Source: Arthrobacter sp. ZGTC131
GTDB taxonomy: Bacteria; Actinomycetota; Actinomycetes; Actinomycetales; Micrococcaceae
Direction of reading: 5' to 3'
Assembly (NCBI RefSeq): GCF_002929275.1
Contig: NZ_PJIK01000011.1
Coordinates: 62,001 to 126,000 of the forward strand
Length of the DNA stretch: 64,000 nucleotides
Shown here: piece after piece, positions 43,298-52,436 of the stretch
How the letters are laid out: each line of letters starts with the position of its first letter
Position numbering within the stretch: position 1 is the stretch's first letter
Notes under the pieces: model-generated
What the model saw: only the letters and a program-made list of their open reading frames with translations
Database searches by the model: none
Told to the model about the DNA's origin: nothing
Program-made: the position numbers and the translations under genes

Positions 43298-44119
43298 TCA
43301 GGCGTTCCGCTTAGCCGGCTCCTTGCCTGCGAGGACGTGGTAGCGGCGGACGAACGGGAACTGGAGCGTGGTGCGCCGCGGAAGGGCGTAGACCAGCACG
43401 GCCGCGATGGTAAAGACGATGGCCTTGTCCATGGGGTCGGAAATCAGGGCCTGCTTGGTGATGGCGGCCAGCAGGGTGTCGCCCATTGCGCGGAAGGCAC
43501 TCACGATCGCGCCGGTTCCGGCTCCGGAGGTTCCCCCGAACACGAAGGCGGCGATGGGCGCCGAGACGACGCCGGCCACAATGCCGGTGAGGAAACCGGC
43601 AACGGGCGCGAAGTAGAAGCGCCGGAACAGCCCGTAGCGGGCAGCGGTGCCCGCGAGGAAGCCGATCAGCGCCGCGCCCGCCGCGAACGGCAGCACGGTG
43701 GGATTGATGAGGGACCAGACAATGCTGCTCAAGGCACCGGTGGCGGCGCCTGCCGCGGGGCCGGCCAGGACGGCAATCAGCACCGTGCCGATGGAATCGA
43801 GGTAGAACGGGAGGCCGCTGGTGCCCATGAGCTGGCCGAGAACGATGTTCAGGACCAGCGCGACCGGGATGAGCACCACCGTGGAGGTGGGAAGGGTGGG
43901 AAGCACGCCCACAATCAGCAGGACCGCGCCGAGCAGGAACCCGCCCATCGCAACGAGGGCCGAGACGCTGCCGAGCCCGCCGGCGATATCGGCCGGCTGG
44001 GTGAGCACCAGGTAGATGAACGTGGCTGCGATCGCGGCGGCCCCCAGGATTTCGAGCAGCCGGCGGTTCCGGCCCGCCTGCTGACCGGGGGTGGGGAGAG
44101 TAAGGGACGGCTGTGACAT
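43298..44119 (-). CDS. ECF transporter substrate-binding (S) component, substrate unknown
   Basis: A 273-residue protein with about eight to nine hydrophobic segments and a basic N-terminus (residues 1-19). FYLDSIGTVLIAVLAGPAAGAATGALSSIVWSLINP is the core I would use to place it, but I do not recognise a vitamin-specific S family (not BioY, ThiT, RibU or CbiM by eye). The genes downstream supply T and A subunits. The upstream nucleoside hydrolase suggests nucleosides or bases as substrate; this is inference from context only. Confidence 0.85.
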   Translation of the reverse strand: MSQPSLTLPTPGQQAGRNRRLLEILGAAAIAATFIYLVLTQPADIAGGLGSVSALVAMGGFLLGAVLLIVGVLPTLPTSTVVLIPVALVLNIVLGQLMGTSGLPFYLDSIGTVLIAVLAGPAAGAATGALSSIVWSLINPTVLPFAAGAALIGFLAGTAARYGLFRRFYFAPVAGFLTGIVAGVVSAPIAAFVFGGTSGAGTGAIVSAFRAMGDTLLAAITKQALISDPMDKAIVFTIAAVLVYALPRRTTLQFPFVRRYHVLAGKEPAKRNA

Positions 44120-44239
44120 GGTGGTTCCTTAGGCTGACGACGGCGGGTCCCGCACCTGTGGCGTGATGTTCCGCGTACTCAAAAGTGGGGCGCCTATGTC
44201 ACCTTGGCGCGGCTACCATCCTACCGACCGCCGGCAACG

Positions 44240-44353
44240 CCTGCTACGCAGTGTCCCGGCCGCTTGGCGGTGTCCTTCCTGCTTCGCAGTGTTCTACCTG
44301 CTTCGCAGTGTTCTGCCTGCTTCGCAGGGGCCTAGCTGCTACGCAGGGGCAGG
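44240..44353. repeat. Six-unit 19-bp tandem array of mini-palindromes
   Basis: Units start at 44240, 44259, 44278, 44297, 44316 and 44335. The core of each is CTGCTTCGCAG or a variant (CTGCTACGCAG, CCGCTTGGCGG) followed by TGTTC-like bases. Arms remain complementary in every unit, including one with paired changes (CCGC with GCGG). The last unit and part of the fifth lie inside the 3' end of the nucleoside hydrolase gene. The rest of the 44120-44239 spacer shows no known riboswitch. Confidence 0.9.
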
Positions 44354-45369
44354 GAGCGCGCCAACGCGCCCACGGAAGAGATCAGCTCGTCGAAGCACTG
44401 CCCGGGATCATTGGAGGTGACGATCCGTGCGTTGGCCGGCTCTTTCCAGATGCCGCGGAAATCTGCGACCGTGGTGCCGATGAGCCGCGGCGAAGCGGTT
44501 TCCACATGGACGGTCGCGGGCCGCGTCCCGTAGGGCGTACGGCCGACCGCGACGGCGGCAGCGAAGGCGTCATGCATGTGCGCAACGAACCCCTGATCAT
44601 ACAGCCGGTGGAATTCCATGTAGAAGCGGATGGCGTCCGACAAGCAGGCCACGAGCGGATTCCCTGACCGGCTGCGCTGCCCTTCCGGCTGCTCCGGCAG
44701 CACGAGCTCCGGTTCAGCCTCCCCGGCCGCCTCGGCCAGCCGCTGCAGGTGCTCCGGCCGCAACTCGATCCGCTCGGTGGTCTCCAGGGCGCACACCACC
44801 GGCAGGCTGTCATGCGGAAGGCCGCTGTAGGCGGCGAAAACCTCCTGCGCCGCATGCGGATCCACGGACACGTTCCATTCCGCCGTGGGCGTGGTGTTGC
44901 CCAGGTAGTTGAAGCATCCGCCCATGATGACCAGACCGTTCAGCAGCTTGGGCAGGTCCGGCTCGCGGCGCAGGGCCAGCGCGAAGTTGGTCAGCGGGCC
45001 GGTGATCAGCCCTGTGATCTCCCCCGGATGTGCCCGGACCGTCTCCACCCACACGTCAACGGCATGCCGCGGCGATATCTCTCCTGCCGGCGGCGGCAGT
45101 TCCGCATAGCCGATTCCCTGGGGGCCGTGGGTCTCCTCGGTGGTCACCAAGGGGATTTCCAGCGGCACCTCGGCTCCGACTGCCACTTCCACGCCGGCGC
45201 GGCCGCAGAGTTCCAGAAGGGCGAGGTTGTTCAGGGCCACCTGCCGGGCACCCACGTTGCCGGCCGTGCACGTGATGGCCTGGATGGCGACCTCCGGCCG
45301 GGAGAGCAGGTAGACCAGTGCGAGGGCGTCGTCAATCCCGGTATCGACGTCCATCAGGACGGACTGCAT
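44332..45369 (-). CDS. Nucleoside hydrolase (IunH family)
   Basis: Releases ribose from nucleosides. The protein has 345 residues. MDVDTGIDDALALVYLL supplies the Asp-rich Ca site, GCFNYLGNTTPTAEWNVSVDPHAA the conserved central block, and the C-terminal region completes the fold. Its last residues (SLPLRSS) are coded by the tandem repeat array. One-base overlap with the aldo/keto reductase upstream and the ECF genes downstream (212 bp away) suggest a nucleoside-uptake-and-salvage unit. Confidence 0.94.
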   Translation of the reverse strand: MQSVLMDVDTGIDDALALVYLLSRPEVAIQAITCTAGNVGARQVALNNLALLELCGRAGVEVAVGAEVPLEIPLVTTEETHGPQGIGYAELPPPAGEISPRHAVDVWVETVRAHPGEITGLITGPLTNFALALRREPDLPKLLNGLVIMGGCFNYLGNTTPTAEWNVSVDPHAAQEVFAAYSGLPHDSLPVVCALETTERIELRPEHLQRLAEAAGEAEPELVLPEQPEGQRSRSGNPLVACLSDAIRFYMEFHRLYDQGFVAHMHDAFAAAVAVGRTPYGTRPATVHVETASPRLIGTTVADFRGIWKEPANARIVTSNDPGQCFDELISSVGALARSLPLRSS

Positions 45370-46346
45370 CAGAACAGGGCCACCCTGGGCGTCTGCGGGA
45401 AAATGGCGTCCAGCTCGTCCAGTTCGGCGTTGTCCGGCACCCAGGCGACGGCCTCGGCGTTCTCGCGGACCTGCTCGGGCCGCGTGGCGCCTGCGATGAC
45501 GCTACTGACGGAGGGCTGGGCCGCCAGCCAGGAGAATGCCACCTGCACTTCGCTGAGGTCCCGGGCAGCCGAGAAGGCACGGAACTGCTCCAGCTGCTGC
45601 CAGTCGGCATCGCGAACCAGGTAGGTGCGGGTGTGGCTGAGCCTCGAGCCGGCAGGTGCCTGGTCCGGCGCATACTTACCGGTCAGGAGCCCGTTGGCCA
45701 GCGGGAAGTATGGCAGTACGCCGATCCCGTAAGCCTCGGCCGCTGGGGTCACCTCCAGTTCGGCGCGACGGTCCAGCAGGTTGTAGTGGTTTTGCGACGA
45801 GATGAAGCGCGAGCCGCCCTTGGCGCGGGCCACGAATTCGGCCTCCGCGATCTGCCAGCCCGCCCGGTTCGAGTGGCCGATGTACCGCACCTTGCCGCTC
45901 GTGACCAGCTCGTCGAGGGCGTCGAGGGTCTCTTCGATGGGAGTCAGCGGGTCCGGGACGTGGAACTGGTAAAGGTCGATCCAGTCCGTGCCGAGCCGGC
46001 GCAGCGAGGCCTCCGCGGCGCGGATGATGTAGCTCCGCGAACCGCGGGCATTGAAGTCCCTGCCGTTGGCTCCGCGCATGTCCATGCCGAACTTCGTGGC
46101 CACGACCGCTTCCTCTCGCCTGCCGCCCAGCGCCTTGCCGAGCATCGTCTCGCTTAGTCCGGGCTCGCGGCCGTAGGTGTCGGCGACGTCGAACAGCGTC
46201 ACACCGGCTTCAAGTGCGGCATGAACGACGGCGTCAGTCCCCTCCTGCGACTCCGTCGCCGTATTGGCCCGGCCAAGGTTGTTGCAGCCAAGCCCGACGA
46301 CGGAGACAGTCAATCCGGATTTTCCAAGACGGCGGTATTCAGTCAT
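45369..46346 (-). CDS. Aldo/keto reductase
   Basis: A 325-residue NADPH-dependent (beta/alpha)8 oxidoreductase. VVGLGCNNLGR opens it; FDVADTYG and VVATKFG hold the catalytic Asp/Tyr and Lys, and YIGHSNRAGWQ and SQNHYNLLDRR follow. QVAFSWLAAQPSVSSVIAGATRPEQV is the cofactor region of the Tas/YajO-like class. The stop shares one base with the start of the nucleoside hydrolase, so the pair is coupled. Physiological substrate unknown. Confidence 0.93.
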   Translation of the reverse strand: MTEYRRLGKSGLTVSVVGLGCNNLGRANTATESQEGTDAVVHAALEAGVTLFDVADTYGREPGLSETMLGKALGGRREEAVVATKFGMDMRGANGRDFNARGSRSYIIRAAEASLRRLGTDWIDLYQFHVPDPLTPIEETLDALDELVTSGKVRYIGHSNRAGWQIAEAEFVARAKGGSRFISSQNHYNLLDRRAELEVTPAAEAYGIGVLPYFPLANGLLTGKYAPDQAPAGSRLSHTRTYLVRDADWQQLEQFRAFSAARDLSEVQVAFSWLAAQPSVSSVIAGATRPEQVRENAEAVAWVPDNAELDELDAIFPQTPRVALF

Positions 46347-46389
46347 GGAAACACCCTATAACGGCGCCGGCGGCCGCCCTGGGCACAGC

Positions 46390-46608
46390 TCAGGCGGACT
46401 GGAATTCCAGCCCGTGCTCATCCAAGGCATCCTGAAGCTGCGCCAGGGTCCTGGCGCACATGCCCGGGAGCGCCGCCAACTGGCGTAGCCCCAGCTGCGC
46501 CACCTGTTCCAACGTCTCCACCCCGGAGTGGGCGAGAAGCCGGCGGGCCGGCGAGGCAATGCCCCGCGGAAGCGGTGTTCGGCCTGGTTGGACTGACTTC
46601 GGTGTCAT
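46390..46608 (-). CDS. Free-standing RpoA C-terminal-domain-like (HhH) protein
   Basis: A 72-residue protein: SPARRLLAHSGVETLEQVAQLGLRQLAALPGMCARTLAQLQDALDEHGLEF. This follows the helix pattern of the RNA polymerase alpha C-terminal domain and related helix-hairpin-helix DNA-binding modules; the usual GIG hairpin is GMC. The ATG at 46608 has AGGCAGGA six bases upstream. Encoded alone, 43 bp before the aldo/keto reductase. Whether it binds DNA or polymerase is unknown. Confidence 0.8.
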   Translation of the reverse strand: MTPKSVQPGRTPLPRGIASPARRLLAHSGVETLEQVAQLGLRQLAALPGMCARTLAQLQDALDEHGLEFQSA

Positions 46609-46641
46609 GACGTCCTGCCTTCCATCTGCTGGGAACTGCTC

Positions 46642-47202
46642 TTATAGGCTGAAGCTGGCTGCCTGCTTCGGTGAGTGCTTGAGTTTCAACGCAGTCGGGT
46701 CGCTGAACGGAGCCGCGCCGATGCTGAGCTTGGTGAAGTCCAGGTCCTCGCCGCGGATGCAGACCTTGATAGCGTTCACGGCCTTGTTCACGTCCGGGCA
46801 CAGGCAGAAAATGTTGAGCTTGGAGTCGCTGAATTCCGAGCGGTCCACAACGCCCAGGCCGCGCCAGGCCAGGTGGCTGATCAGTGCGTCCTTCGCCTTT
46901 TCCTCAAGGTAACGGTCACGGCTGGTGCCTTCCTTGGACTTCAGCGCGTACTGCGCCACCACCCAGAACTGCTCCTCCTCCGGAATCTCGGCGTAGCCGT
47001 CCTCCGCACACTGCACCGCGAAGGCGTCCATCAGCCTCTCGGCGGCCTCGGCATCCGGAACGTCCGTCTCCTCGGTCTTGCTCTGGTGCCCCACGGCCCC
47101 GTGGTTCATGATGAACTGGCTGTAGTCCTCGTCGAACCAGGCCTCCCTGAACTGCAGGGCCCCTTCTTCATCACGCTTGTAGACCCGGATAATTCCGCTC
47201 AT
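46642..47202 (-). CDS. Conserved protein of unknown function (186 aa)
   Basis: I do not recognise the family. The N-terminus, MSGIIRVYKRDEEGALQFREAWFDEDYSQFIMNHGAVGHQ, is a beta-rich stretch somewhat like a WGR domain; the C-terminal half (about 90-186) has RYLEEKAKDALISHLAWRGLGVVD and VNKAVNAIKVCI with few strong motifs. The start ATG overlaps the small ORF upstream by four bases. It lies between dxs and the RpoA-CTD-like gene, all on the minus strand. Confidence 0.75.
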   Translation of the reverse strand: MSGIIRVYKRDEEGALQFREAWFDEDYSQFIMNHGAVGHQSKTEETDVPDAEAAERLMDAFAVQCAEDGYAEIPEEEQFWVVAQYALKSKEGTSRDRYLEEKAKDALISHLAWRGLGVVDRSEFSDSKLNIFCLCPDVNKAVNAIKVCIRGEDLDFTKLSIGAAPFSDPTALKLKHSPKQAASFSL

Positions 47203-47312
47203 GCCCGTCCTTTCCTAAACCATTCACGGTCTGCGCCGTCGAACGGTGGCTGTTGTGCCTTTACGGCCTGGTAGAGCTCATCGGATGCCGGCCGGATCAC
47301 AACGGGGTCCAT
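47199..47312 (-). CDS. Small ORF (37 aa) coupled to the 186-aa gene
   Basis: Reads MDPVVIRPASDELYQAVKAQ and continues to WFRKGRA, ending in a four-base overlap (ATGA) with the next start codon. GTG nine bases upstream could also start it. The tidy overlap and absence of any other gene in the 156-bp gap after dxs argue for translation, but no family is recognised. Confidence 0.45.
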   Translation of the reverse strand: MDPVVIRPASDELYQAVKAQQPPFDGADREWFRKGRA

Positions 47313-47358
47313 GCCGATCACGATGCCGGGCCGCCCTGCTTCAGTCCGTGCGGATTCC

Positions 47359-49332
47359 TCACAGAATCGGCAGGCTGCCGGTGCTGGGATGTTCCTGCCC
47401 GGGCAGGGGGCGGGCGAAGGGCACCTTGGTTCCGAGAACCTGCGCCACGACGTCGTGCGTGATCTTCTTTGCGGTGAGGCCAACCCGTTCGAGGACCTGG
47501 CCGCGGGTGCCGTGGTCCAGGAAGTCGACGGGGAGTCCAACCTCGTTCAGCGCGGTGTCCACTCCGGCGGCGCGCATCTCCTGGCGGATCCGCGAGCCTA
47601 CTCCACCGGCCCGCACGCCGTCTTCGATGCAGACCACGAGGCGGTGGTGGGAGGCGAGGGCCACGATGGACCGGCGCACGGGAAGGACCCACCGGGGATC
47701 CACCACGGTGGAGCTGATCCCCTGGGCACCGAGCCGGTTGCAGACGTCCAGCGCGAGCTCGGACATCGCGCCGACACTGACGATCAGGACGTCGTTTTCG
47801 GTGGAGCCGGCGGGACGGCGGGCGAGGACATCGACGCCGTCGCTCAGCCTTTCGAGGGCCTCGACTTCGGCGCCGACGCTGCCCTTGGAAAACCTGACCA
47901 CGCTGGGAGCGTCTTCGATCGCGACGGCTTCCCGGAGCTCCTCGCGGAGGCGGGAGGCGTCGCGGGGTGCGGCGAGGTGGAGTCCGGGAACGATCTGGAC
48001 CATGGCCATGTCCCACATGCCGTGGTGGCTGGCGCCGTCGGGTCCGGTGACGCCGGCCCGGTCCAGGACGATCGTCACGCCGGCCTTGTGCAGGGCCACA
48101 TCCATGAGCAGCTGGTCGAACGCCCGGTTGAGGAACGTGGCATAGATGGCCACCACCGGGTGCAGTCCGCCGAAGGCCATGCCGGCCGCGGACGTGAGGG
48201 CGTGCTGCTCGGCGATGCCGACGTCGATGACCCGGTCGGGGTGGCGTGCGGCGAACTTGTGCAGCCCCACCGGTATCAGCATGGCCCCGGTGATGCCGAC
48301 AATGTCCGGGCGTTCGTCCGCGATGTCCGCAATTTCGTTGGCGAAGACCGAGGTCCAAGACTGGGCACCGGCGCCTTCGGTGGGTTCGCCGGTCTCAGGA
48401 TCGATGATGCCGACGGCGTGGAACTGGTCAGCCTCGTGGGCGCGGGCCGGGGCGTAGCCGTGGCCCTTCTCCGTGATGGCGTGGACGATCACCGGCCCGC
48501 CGTACTGCTTGGCCCGCGCGAGCGCGTGCTCCATGGCGTGCAGGTTGTGGCCGTCCACGGGCCCGATGTACTTCATGCCCAGGTCCTCGAACATGCCCTG
48601 AGGTGCCCACCAGTCCTTGATGCCCTTTTTCATGGCATGCAGGCTGCGGTACGTCAGCTGGCCCAGCGGGCCGCCGTTCTGGAGCTTGTGCTTCCACCAG
48701 TCCAAGGTGCCCTCGTAGGCCGGCGCGGTCCGGAAGGAATCGATGGTGGGGCGCAGCGAGGCAAGATAGTCGGCGAAGCCGCCCACCGTGGGCGCATAAG
48801 AGCGGCCGTTGTCGTTGACGACAATGACGACGCGGCGCTTCCTGTCCGCCGCGATGTTGTTGATGGCTTCCCATGCCATGCCGCCGGTCAGGGCGCCGTC
48901 GCCCACCACCGCAATGACGTAACGGTCGCCGTCGCCGGTCAGCTGCCGGGCCCGTGAAATGCCGTCAGCCCAGGACAGCGAAGAGGACGCGTGCGAGCTC
49001 TCCACGATGTCGTGTTCAGACTCGCTGCGCGCCGGATAGCCGGACATGCCGCCCTGTTGGCGCAGGGTGCCAAAGTCCTGCCGGCCGGTCAGGAGTTTGT
49101 GGACGTAGGACTGGTGCCCGGTGTCAAACACGATGCTGTCCCGGGGCGAGTCAAAGATGCGGTGCAAGGCCATGGTGAGTTCCACGACGCCGAGATTAGG
49201 TCCGAGGTGTCCACCGGTCTGCGAGACGTTGCTGATCAGGAATTTCCGGATATCGGTAGCCAGCTGTTCGAGCTGCGCTGCGGACAACTTGCTCAGGTCC
49301 TGCGGGTTCCGGATGGTCTCCAAGATTCCCAA
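47359..49332 (-). CDS. dxs: 1-deoxy-D-xylulose-5-phosphate synthase
   Basis: First step of the MEP isoprenoid pathway, from pyruvate and glyceraldehyde 3-phosphate, with thiamine diphosphate. The protein has 657 residues. [17 protein letters not shown] and [11 protein letters not shown] open the TPP-binding domain, [18 protein letters not shown] is the TPP motif and [14 protein letters not shown] the pyrimidine-domain loop. The start is TTG at 49332 with AAGGAGGGG upstream. Preceded in M. tuberculosis by the same RNase D/DUF3000 pair; here those are 14 kb away. Confidence 0.97.
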   Translation of the reverse strand: MGILETIRNPQDLSKLSAAQLEQLATDIRKFLISNVSQTGGHLGPNLGVVELTMALHRIFDSPRDSIVFDTGHQSYVHKLLTGRQDFGTLRQQGGMSGYPARSESEHDIVESSHASSSLSWADGISRARQLTGDGDRYVIAVVGDGALTGGMAWEAINNIAADRKRRVVIVVNDNGRSYAPTVGGFADYLASLRPTIDSFRTAPAYEGTLDWWKHKLQNGGPLGQLTYRSLHAMKKGIKDWWAPQGMFEDLGMKYIGPVDGHNLHAMEHALARAKQYGGPVIVHAITEKGHGYAPARAHEADQFHAVGIIDPETGEPTEGAGAQSWTSVFANEIADIADERPDIVGITGAMLIPVGLHKFAARHPDRVIDVGIAEQHALTSAAGMAFGGLHPVVAIYATFLNRAFDQLLMDVALHKAGVTIVLDRAGVTGPDGASHHGMWDMAMVQIVPGLHLAAPRDASRLREELREAVAIEDAPSVVRFSKGSVGAEVEALERLSDGVDVLARRPAGSTENDVLIVSVGAMSELALDVCNRLGAQGISSTVVDPRWVLPVRRSIVALASHHRLVVCIEDGVRAGGVGSRIRQEMRAAGVDTALNEVGLPVDFLDHGTRGQVLERVGLTAKKITHDVVAQVLGTKVPFARPLPGQEHPSTGSLPIL

Positions 49333-49403
49333 CGGCCCCTCCTTCGGTGGTAGACGTGCCTTTTAACTCTAACGCCTTTGCCGCGGCAGTCGCGCCGGAA
49401 CGC

Positions 49404-49440
49404 GAAGGCCCCGGCCGGTCTGTGACCGGCCGAGGCCTTC
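49404..49440. terminator. Hairpin between dxs and acnA
   Basis: Arms GAAGGCC/GGCCTTC (49404-49410, 49434-49440) and GGCCGGTC/GACCGGCC (49413-49420, 49424-49431) with a TGT loop, stem about 15 bp with a 2-bp internal loop. No T-run. Likely ends acnA transcription. Confidence 0.65.
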
Positions 49441-49471
49441 TCTGCGCTACCGGAACTGGCCGGCGACTCGC

Positions 49472-52282
49472 CTAGTTCGTGGAGATCTGGCGCAGGACGT
49501 ACTGCAGAATGCCGCCGTTGCGGTAGTAGTCGGCTTCGCCCGGGGTGTCGATGCGGAGCACGGCATCGAACGACTTGGCGGTGTCGTCCTCGGCGGTGGC
49601 CGTGACCTTGAGGGTCTTCGGCGTGGTGCCTTCGTTCAGGGCGGTGACGCCCTCAACCGCAAAGGTTTCCGTGCCCGTCAGCCCCAGTGTGGCAGCGGAC
49701 TCGCCGGCCGGGAACTGCAGCGGAAGTACGCCCATGCCGATCAGGTTCGAGCGGTGGATGCGCTCGTAGCTTTCGGCGATGACAGCCTTGACGCCCAGCA
49801 GCGCGGTGCCCTTGGCTGCCCAGTCACGGGACGAGCCGGAACCGTACTCCTTGCCAGCCAGGACCACCAGCGGAGTGCCGGCGGCCTGGTAGTTCTGGGC
49901 GGCGTCGTAGACGTAGGCCTGCGGGCCGTCCGCCTGGGTGAAGTCGCGGGTGAAGCCGCCCTCCACGCCGTCAAGCAGCTGGTTCTTGATGCGGATGTTG
50001 GCGAAGGTGCCGCGGATCATGACCTCGTGGTTGCCACGGCGCGAGCCGTACGAGTTGAAGTCCTTGCGCTCCACGCCGTTGGCCAGGAGGTACTGGCCGG
50101 CCGGGGTGTCCGACTTGAAGGACCCCGCCGGGGAGATGTGGTCCGTGGTGACGGAATCGCCGAGCTTGAGCAGCACGCGGGCACCGGAGATGTCAGTGAC
50201 GGGCTCCGGCTTGGCCTTCATGCCCTCAAAGTACGGGGGCTTCCGGACATACGTGGACTTCTCATCCCAGGCAAAGGTGTCGCCGGCCGGGGTGTCGAGG
50301 GCCTTCCAGCGGTCGTCGCCGTCGAAGACGCCCTCGTAGCCGCGGGCGAACATTTCCTTGTCGATCGAGGAATCGATGACCTGCTGGACCTCGACCGGGT
50401 TCGGCCAGATGTCCTTCAGGAAGACCTCGTTGCCTGCTTCGTCCTGTCCGAGGGAGTCGGTGTCGAAGTCGAAGTCCATGGAACCGGCCAGGGCGTAGGC
50501 GATGACCAGCGGCGGGGAAGCCAGGTAGTTCATCTTCACGTCCGGGTTGATCCGGCCTTCGAAGTTGCGGTTACCGGACAGCACGGCGGTGACGGAAAGG
50601 TCGTTGGCCTGGATGGCCTCGGAGATTTCGGCGTCGAGCGGGCCGGAGTTGCCGATGCAGGTGGCGCAGCCGTAGCCCACGATGTAGAAGCCGAGCTTCT
50701 CCAGGTACGGGGTGAGGCCGGACTTCTCGTAGTAGTCGGTGACTACCTTGGAGCCGGGAGCCACGGAGGTCTTGACCCACGGCTTGGAGGTCAGGCCCTT
50801 GTCCACGGCGTTGCGCGCCAGCAGTGCTGCGGCGAGCATCACGGATGGGTTGGACGTGTTGGTGCAGGACGTGATCGAGGCGATGGACACCGCTCCGTGG
50901 TCCAGCTCGAACTCGCGGCCGTCTTCGGTGACAACGTGCACCGGCGTGGACGGACGCCCCTCAGCGCCGTTCGCGGCGGAGACCACGCGTGCGGTTTCCG
51001 TGGTGTGGGAATCAGCGTGGGTGAACGAGGGCGGATCGGAGGCCGGGAAAGACTCTTCCAGGGACTCGTCCACGCTGCCGTCTTCGATGCTCACGTAGTT
51101 GTGGATGTCCTTGCGGAACTGCTCCTTGGCATCCGTGAGCTCGATGCGGTCCTGGGGACGCTTCGGGCCGGAGATGGAGGGAACAACCGTGGACAGGTCC
51201 AGCTCGAGGTACTCGGAGAACTTGATCTCGTGCGAAGGATCGTGCCAGAGGCCCTGTTCCTTCGCGTAGGCCTCCACGAGCGCGACGTTCTGCTCGGAGC
51301 GGCCGGTGAGGCGCAGGTAGTCGAGTGTGACGTCGTCGATCGGGAACATTGCCGCCGTGGAGCCGAACTCCGGGCTCATGTTGCCGATGGTGGCGCGGTT
51401 GGCCAGCGGCACTGCCGCGACACCTTCGCCGTAGAACTCCACGAACTTGCCCACAACGCCGTGCTTGCGCAGCTGCTCGGTGATGGTGAGGACGACGTCC
51501 GTGGCGGTAGCGCCGGCCGGGATGGACCCGGTCAGCTTGAAGCCCACGACGCGCGGGATCAGCATGGAAACGGGCTGGCCCAGCATTGCGGCCTCGGCTT
51601 CAATACCGCCAACGCCCCAGCCCAGCACGCCCAGGCCGTTGACCATGGTGGTGTGCGAGTCGGTGCCGACGCAGGTGTCCGGGTAGGCCCGGACGACGCC
51701 GTCGATTTCGCGGGTCATGACGGTGCGGGCCAGGTACTCGATGTTGACCTGGTGCACAATGCCGGTTCCCGGCGGGACGACCTTGAAGTCGTCGAACGCG
51801 GTCTGGCCCCAGCGCAGGAACTGGTAGCGCTCACCGTTGCGCTGGTATTCGATCTCCATATTGCGCTCCAGTGCGCCGGAGTTGCCGAAGGCATCGATCT
51901 GCACCGAGTGGTCAATCACCATCTCGGCCGGAGCCAGCGGGTTCACCCTCTTCGGATCGCCGCCAAGCTCCTTGACCGCCTCACGCATGGTGGCAAGGTC
52001 CACAACGCAGGGCACGCCAGTGAAGTCCTGCATGATCACGCGGGCGGGCGTGAACTGGATTTCAGTGTCGGGCTGGGCATTCGGATCCCACCCTGCCAAG
52101 GCGCGGACGTGATCGGCAGTGATGTTCGCGCCGTCCTCGGTCCTCAACAGGTTTTCAAGCAATACCTTGAGGCTGAACGGAAGGTTTTCTGAACCTTCAA
52201 CGGAGTTCAACCGGAAAATTTCGTATTCGGTACCGGCTACATTAAGTTTGCCTTTTGAACCGAAGCTGTCCACAATGCTCAT
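49472..52282 (-). CDS. acnA: Aconitate hydratase (AcnA/IRP type)
   Basis: Isomerises citrate and isocitrate in the TCA cycle with a 4Fe-4S cluster. The protein has 936 residues. Cluster cysteines lie in [14 protein letters not shown] (about 470) and [16 protein letters not shown] (about 535); [26 protein letters not shown] (about 205) and [10 protein letters not shown] (C-terminal domain) are standard. A variable acidic insert lies near 385-440. It has no AcnR-type TetR gene beside it, unlike Corynebacteriales. Three palindromes occupy its promoter region. Confidence 0.97.
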   Translation of the reverse strand: MSIVDSFGSKGKLNVAGTEYEIFRLNSVEGSENLPFSLKVLLENLLRTEDGANITADHVRALAGWDPNAQPDTEIQFTPARVIMQDFTGVPCVVDLATMREAVKELGGDPKRVNPLAPAEMVIDHSVQIDAFGNSGALERNMEIEYQRNGERYQFLRWGQTAFDDFKVVPPGTGIVHQVNIEYLARTVMTREIDGVVRAYPDTCVGTDSHTTMVNGLGVLGWGVGGIEAEAAMLGQPVSMLIPRVVGFKLTGSIPAGATATDVVLTITEQLRKHGVVGKFVEFYGEGVAAVPLANRATIGNMSPEFGSTAAMFPIDDVTLDYLRLTGRSEQNVALVEAYAKEQGLWHDPSHEIKFSEYLELDLSTVVPSISGPKRPQDRIELTDAKEQFRKDIHNYVSIEDGSVDESLEESFPASDPPSFTHADSHTTETARVVSAANGAEGRPSTPVHVVTEDGREFELDHGAVSIASITSCTNTSNPSVMLAAALLARNAVDKGLTSKPWVKTSVAPGSKVVTDYYEKSGLTPYLEKLGFYIVGYGCATCIGNSGPLDAEISEAIQANDLSVTAVLSGNRNFEGRINPDVKMNYLASPPLVIAYALAGSMDFDFDTDSLGQDEAGNEVFLKDIWPNPVEVQQVIDSSIDKEMFARGYEGVFDGDDRWKALDTPAGDTFAWDEKSTYVRKPPYFEGMKAKPEPVTDISGARVLLKLGDSVTTDHISPAGSFKSDTPAGQYLLANGVERKDFNSYGSRRGNHEVMIRGTFANIRIKNQLLDGVEGGFTRDFTQADGPQAYVYDAAQNYQAAGTPLVVLAGKEYGSGSSRDWAAKGTALLGVKAVIAESYERIHRSNLIGMGVLPLQFPAGESAATLGLTGTETFAVEGVTALNEGTTPKTLKVTATAEDDTAKSFDAVLRIDTPGEADYYRNGGILQYVLRQISTN

Positions 52283-52334
52283 CGCAGGACTCCTCTCGCA
52301 ACAGTTTCATCTTTGTCGCGCGGTAGACCGCTTG

Positions 52335-52356
52335 CTAGTTAGGTCATCCTAATTAG
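52335..52356. promoter_or_regulatory. Candidate acnA operator (22-bp imperfect palindrome)
   Basis: Arms CTAGTTAGG and CCTAATTAG (one mismatch) around TCAT, about 53 bp before the acnA ATG, in the promoter zone. TTAGG half sites recall DtxR/IdeR iron-regulator boxes, although the spacing differs. Confidence 0.55.
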
Positions 52357-52386
52357 TACAAGGTCATACAAAAGAGCATGGGGTCA

Positions 52387-52400
52387 GCCGAGAATTCGGC
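52387..52400. promoter_or_regulatory. Small perfect palindrome upstream of acnA
   Basis: GCCGA and TCGGC around GAAT. Second of three inverted repeats in this 154-bp gap. Confidence 0.3.
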
Positions 52401-52415
52401 GCGCGACGTGGGACT

Positions 52416-52432
52416 ACTAGGCCCATCCTAGT
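52416..52432. promoter_or_regulatory. Palindrome between the TRAM methyltransferase and acnA
   Basis: ACTAGG and CCTAGT around CCCAT, only five bases after the methyltransferase stop. The TAGG...CATCCTA core resembles the site at 52335. It could be a second operator or a weak terminator (no T-run). Confidence 0.4.
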
Positions 52433-52436
52433 CACA

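Noticed and set aside
44120-44239. Vitamin riboswitch before the ECF S component
   Set aside because: I looked for TPP, cobalamin and FMN core motifs on the minus strand and found none.
44240-44353. CRISPR array
   Set aside because: Units are 19 bp head to tail without unique spacers, and there are no cas genes in the window.
49754-52192. Long plus-strand open frame of 812 codons opposite acnA
   Set aside because: It lies wholly antisense to a full-length aconitase with all motifs; long antisense frames are normal in high-GC DNA.
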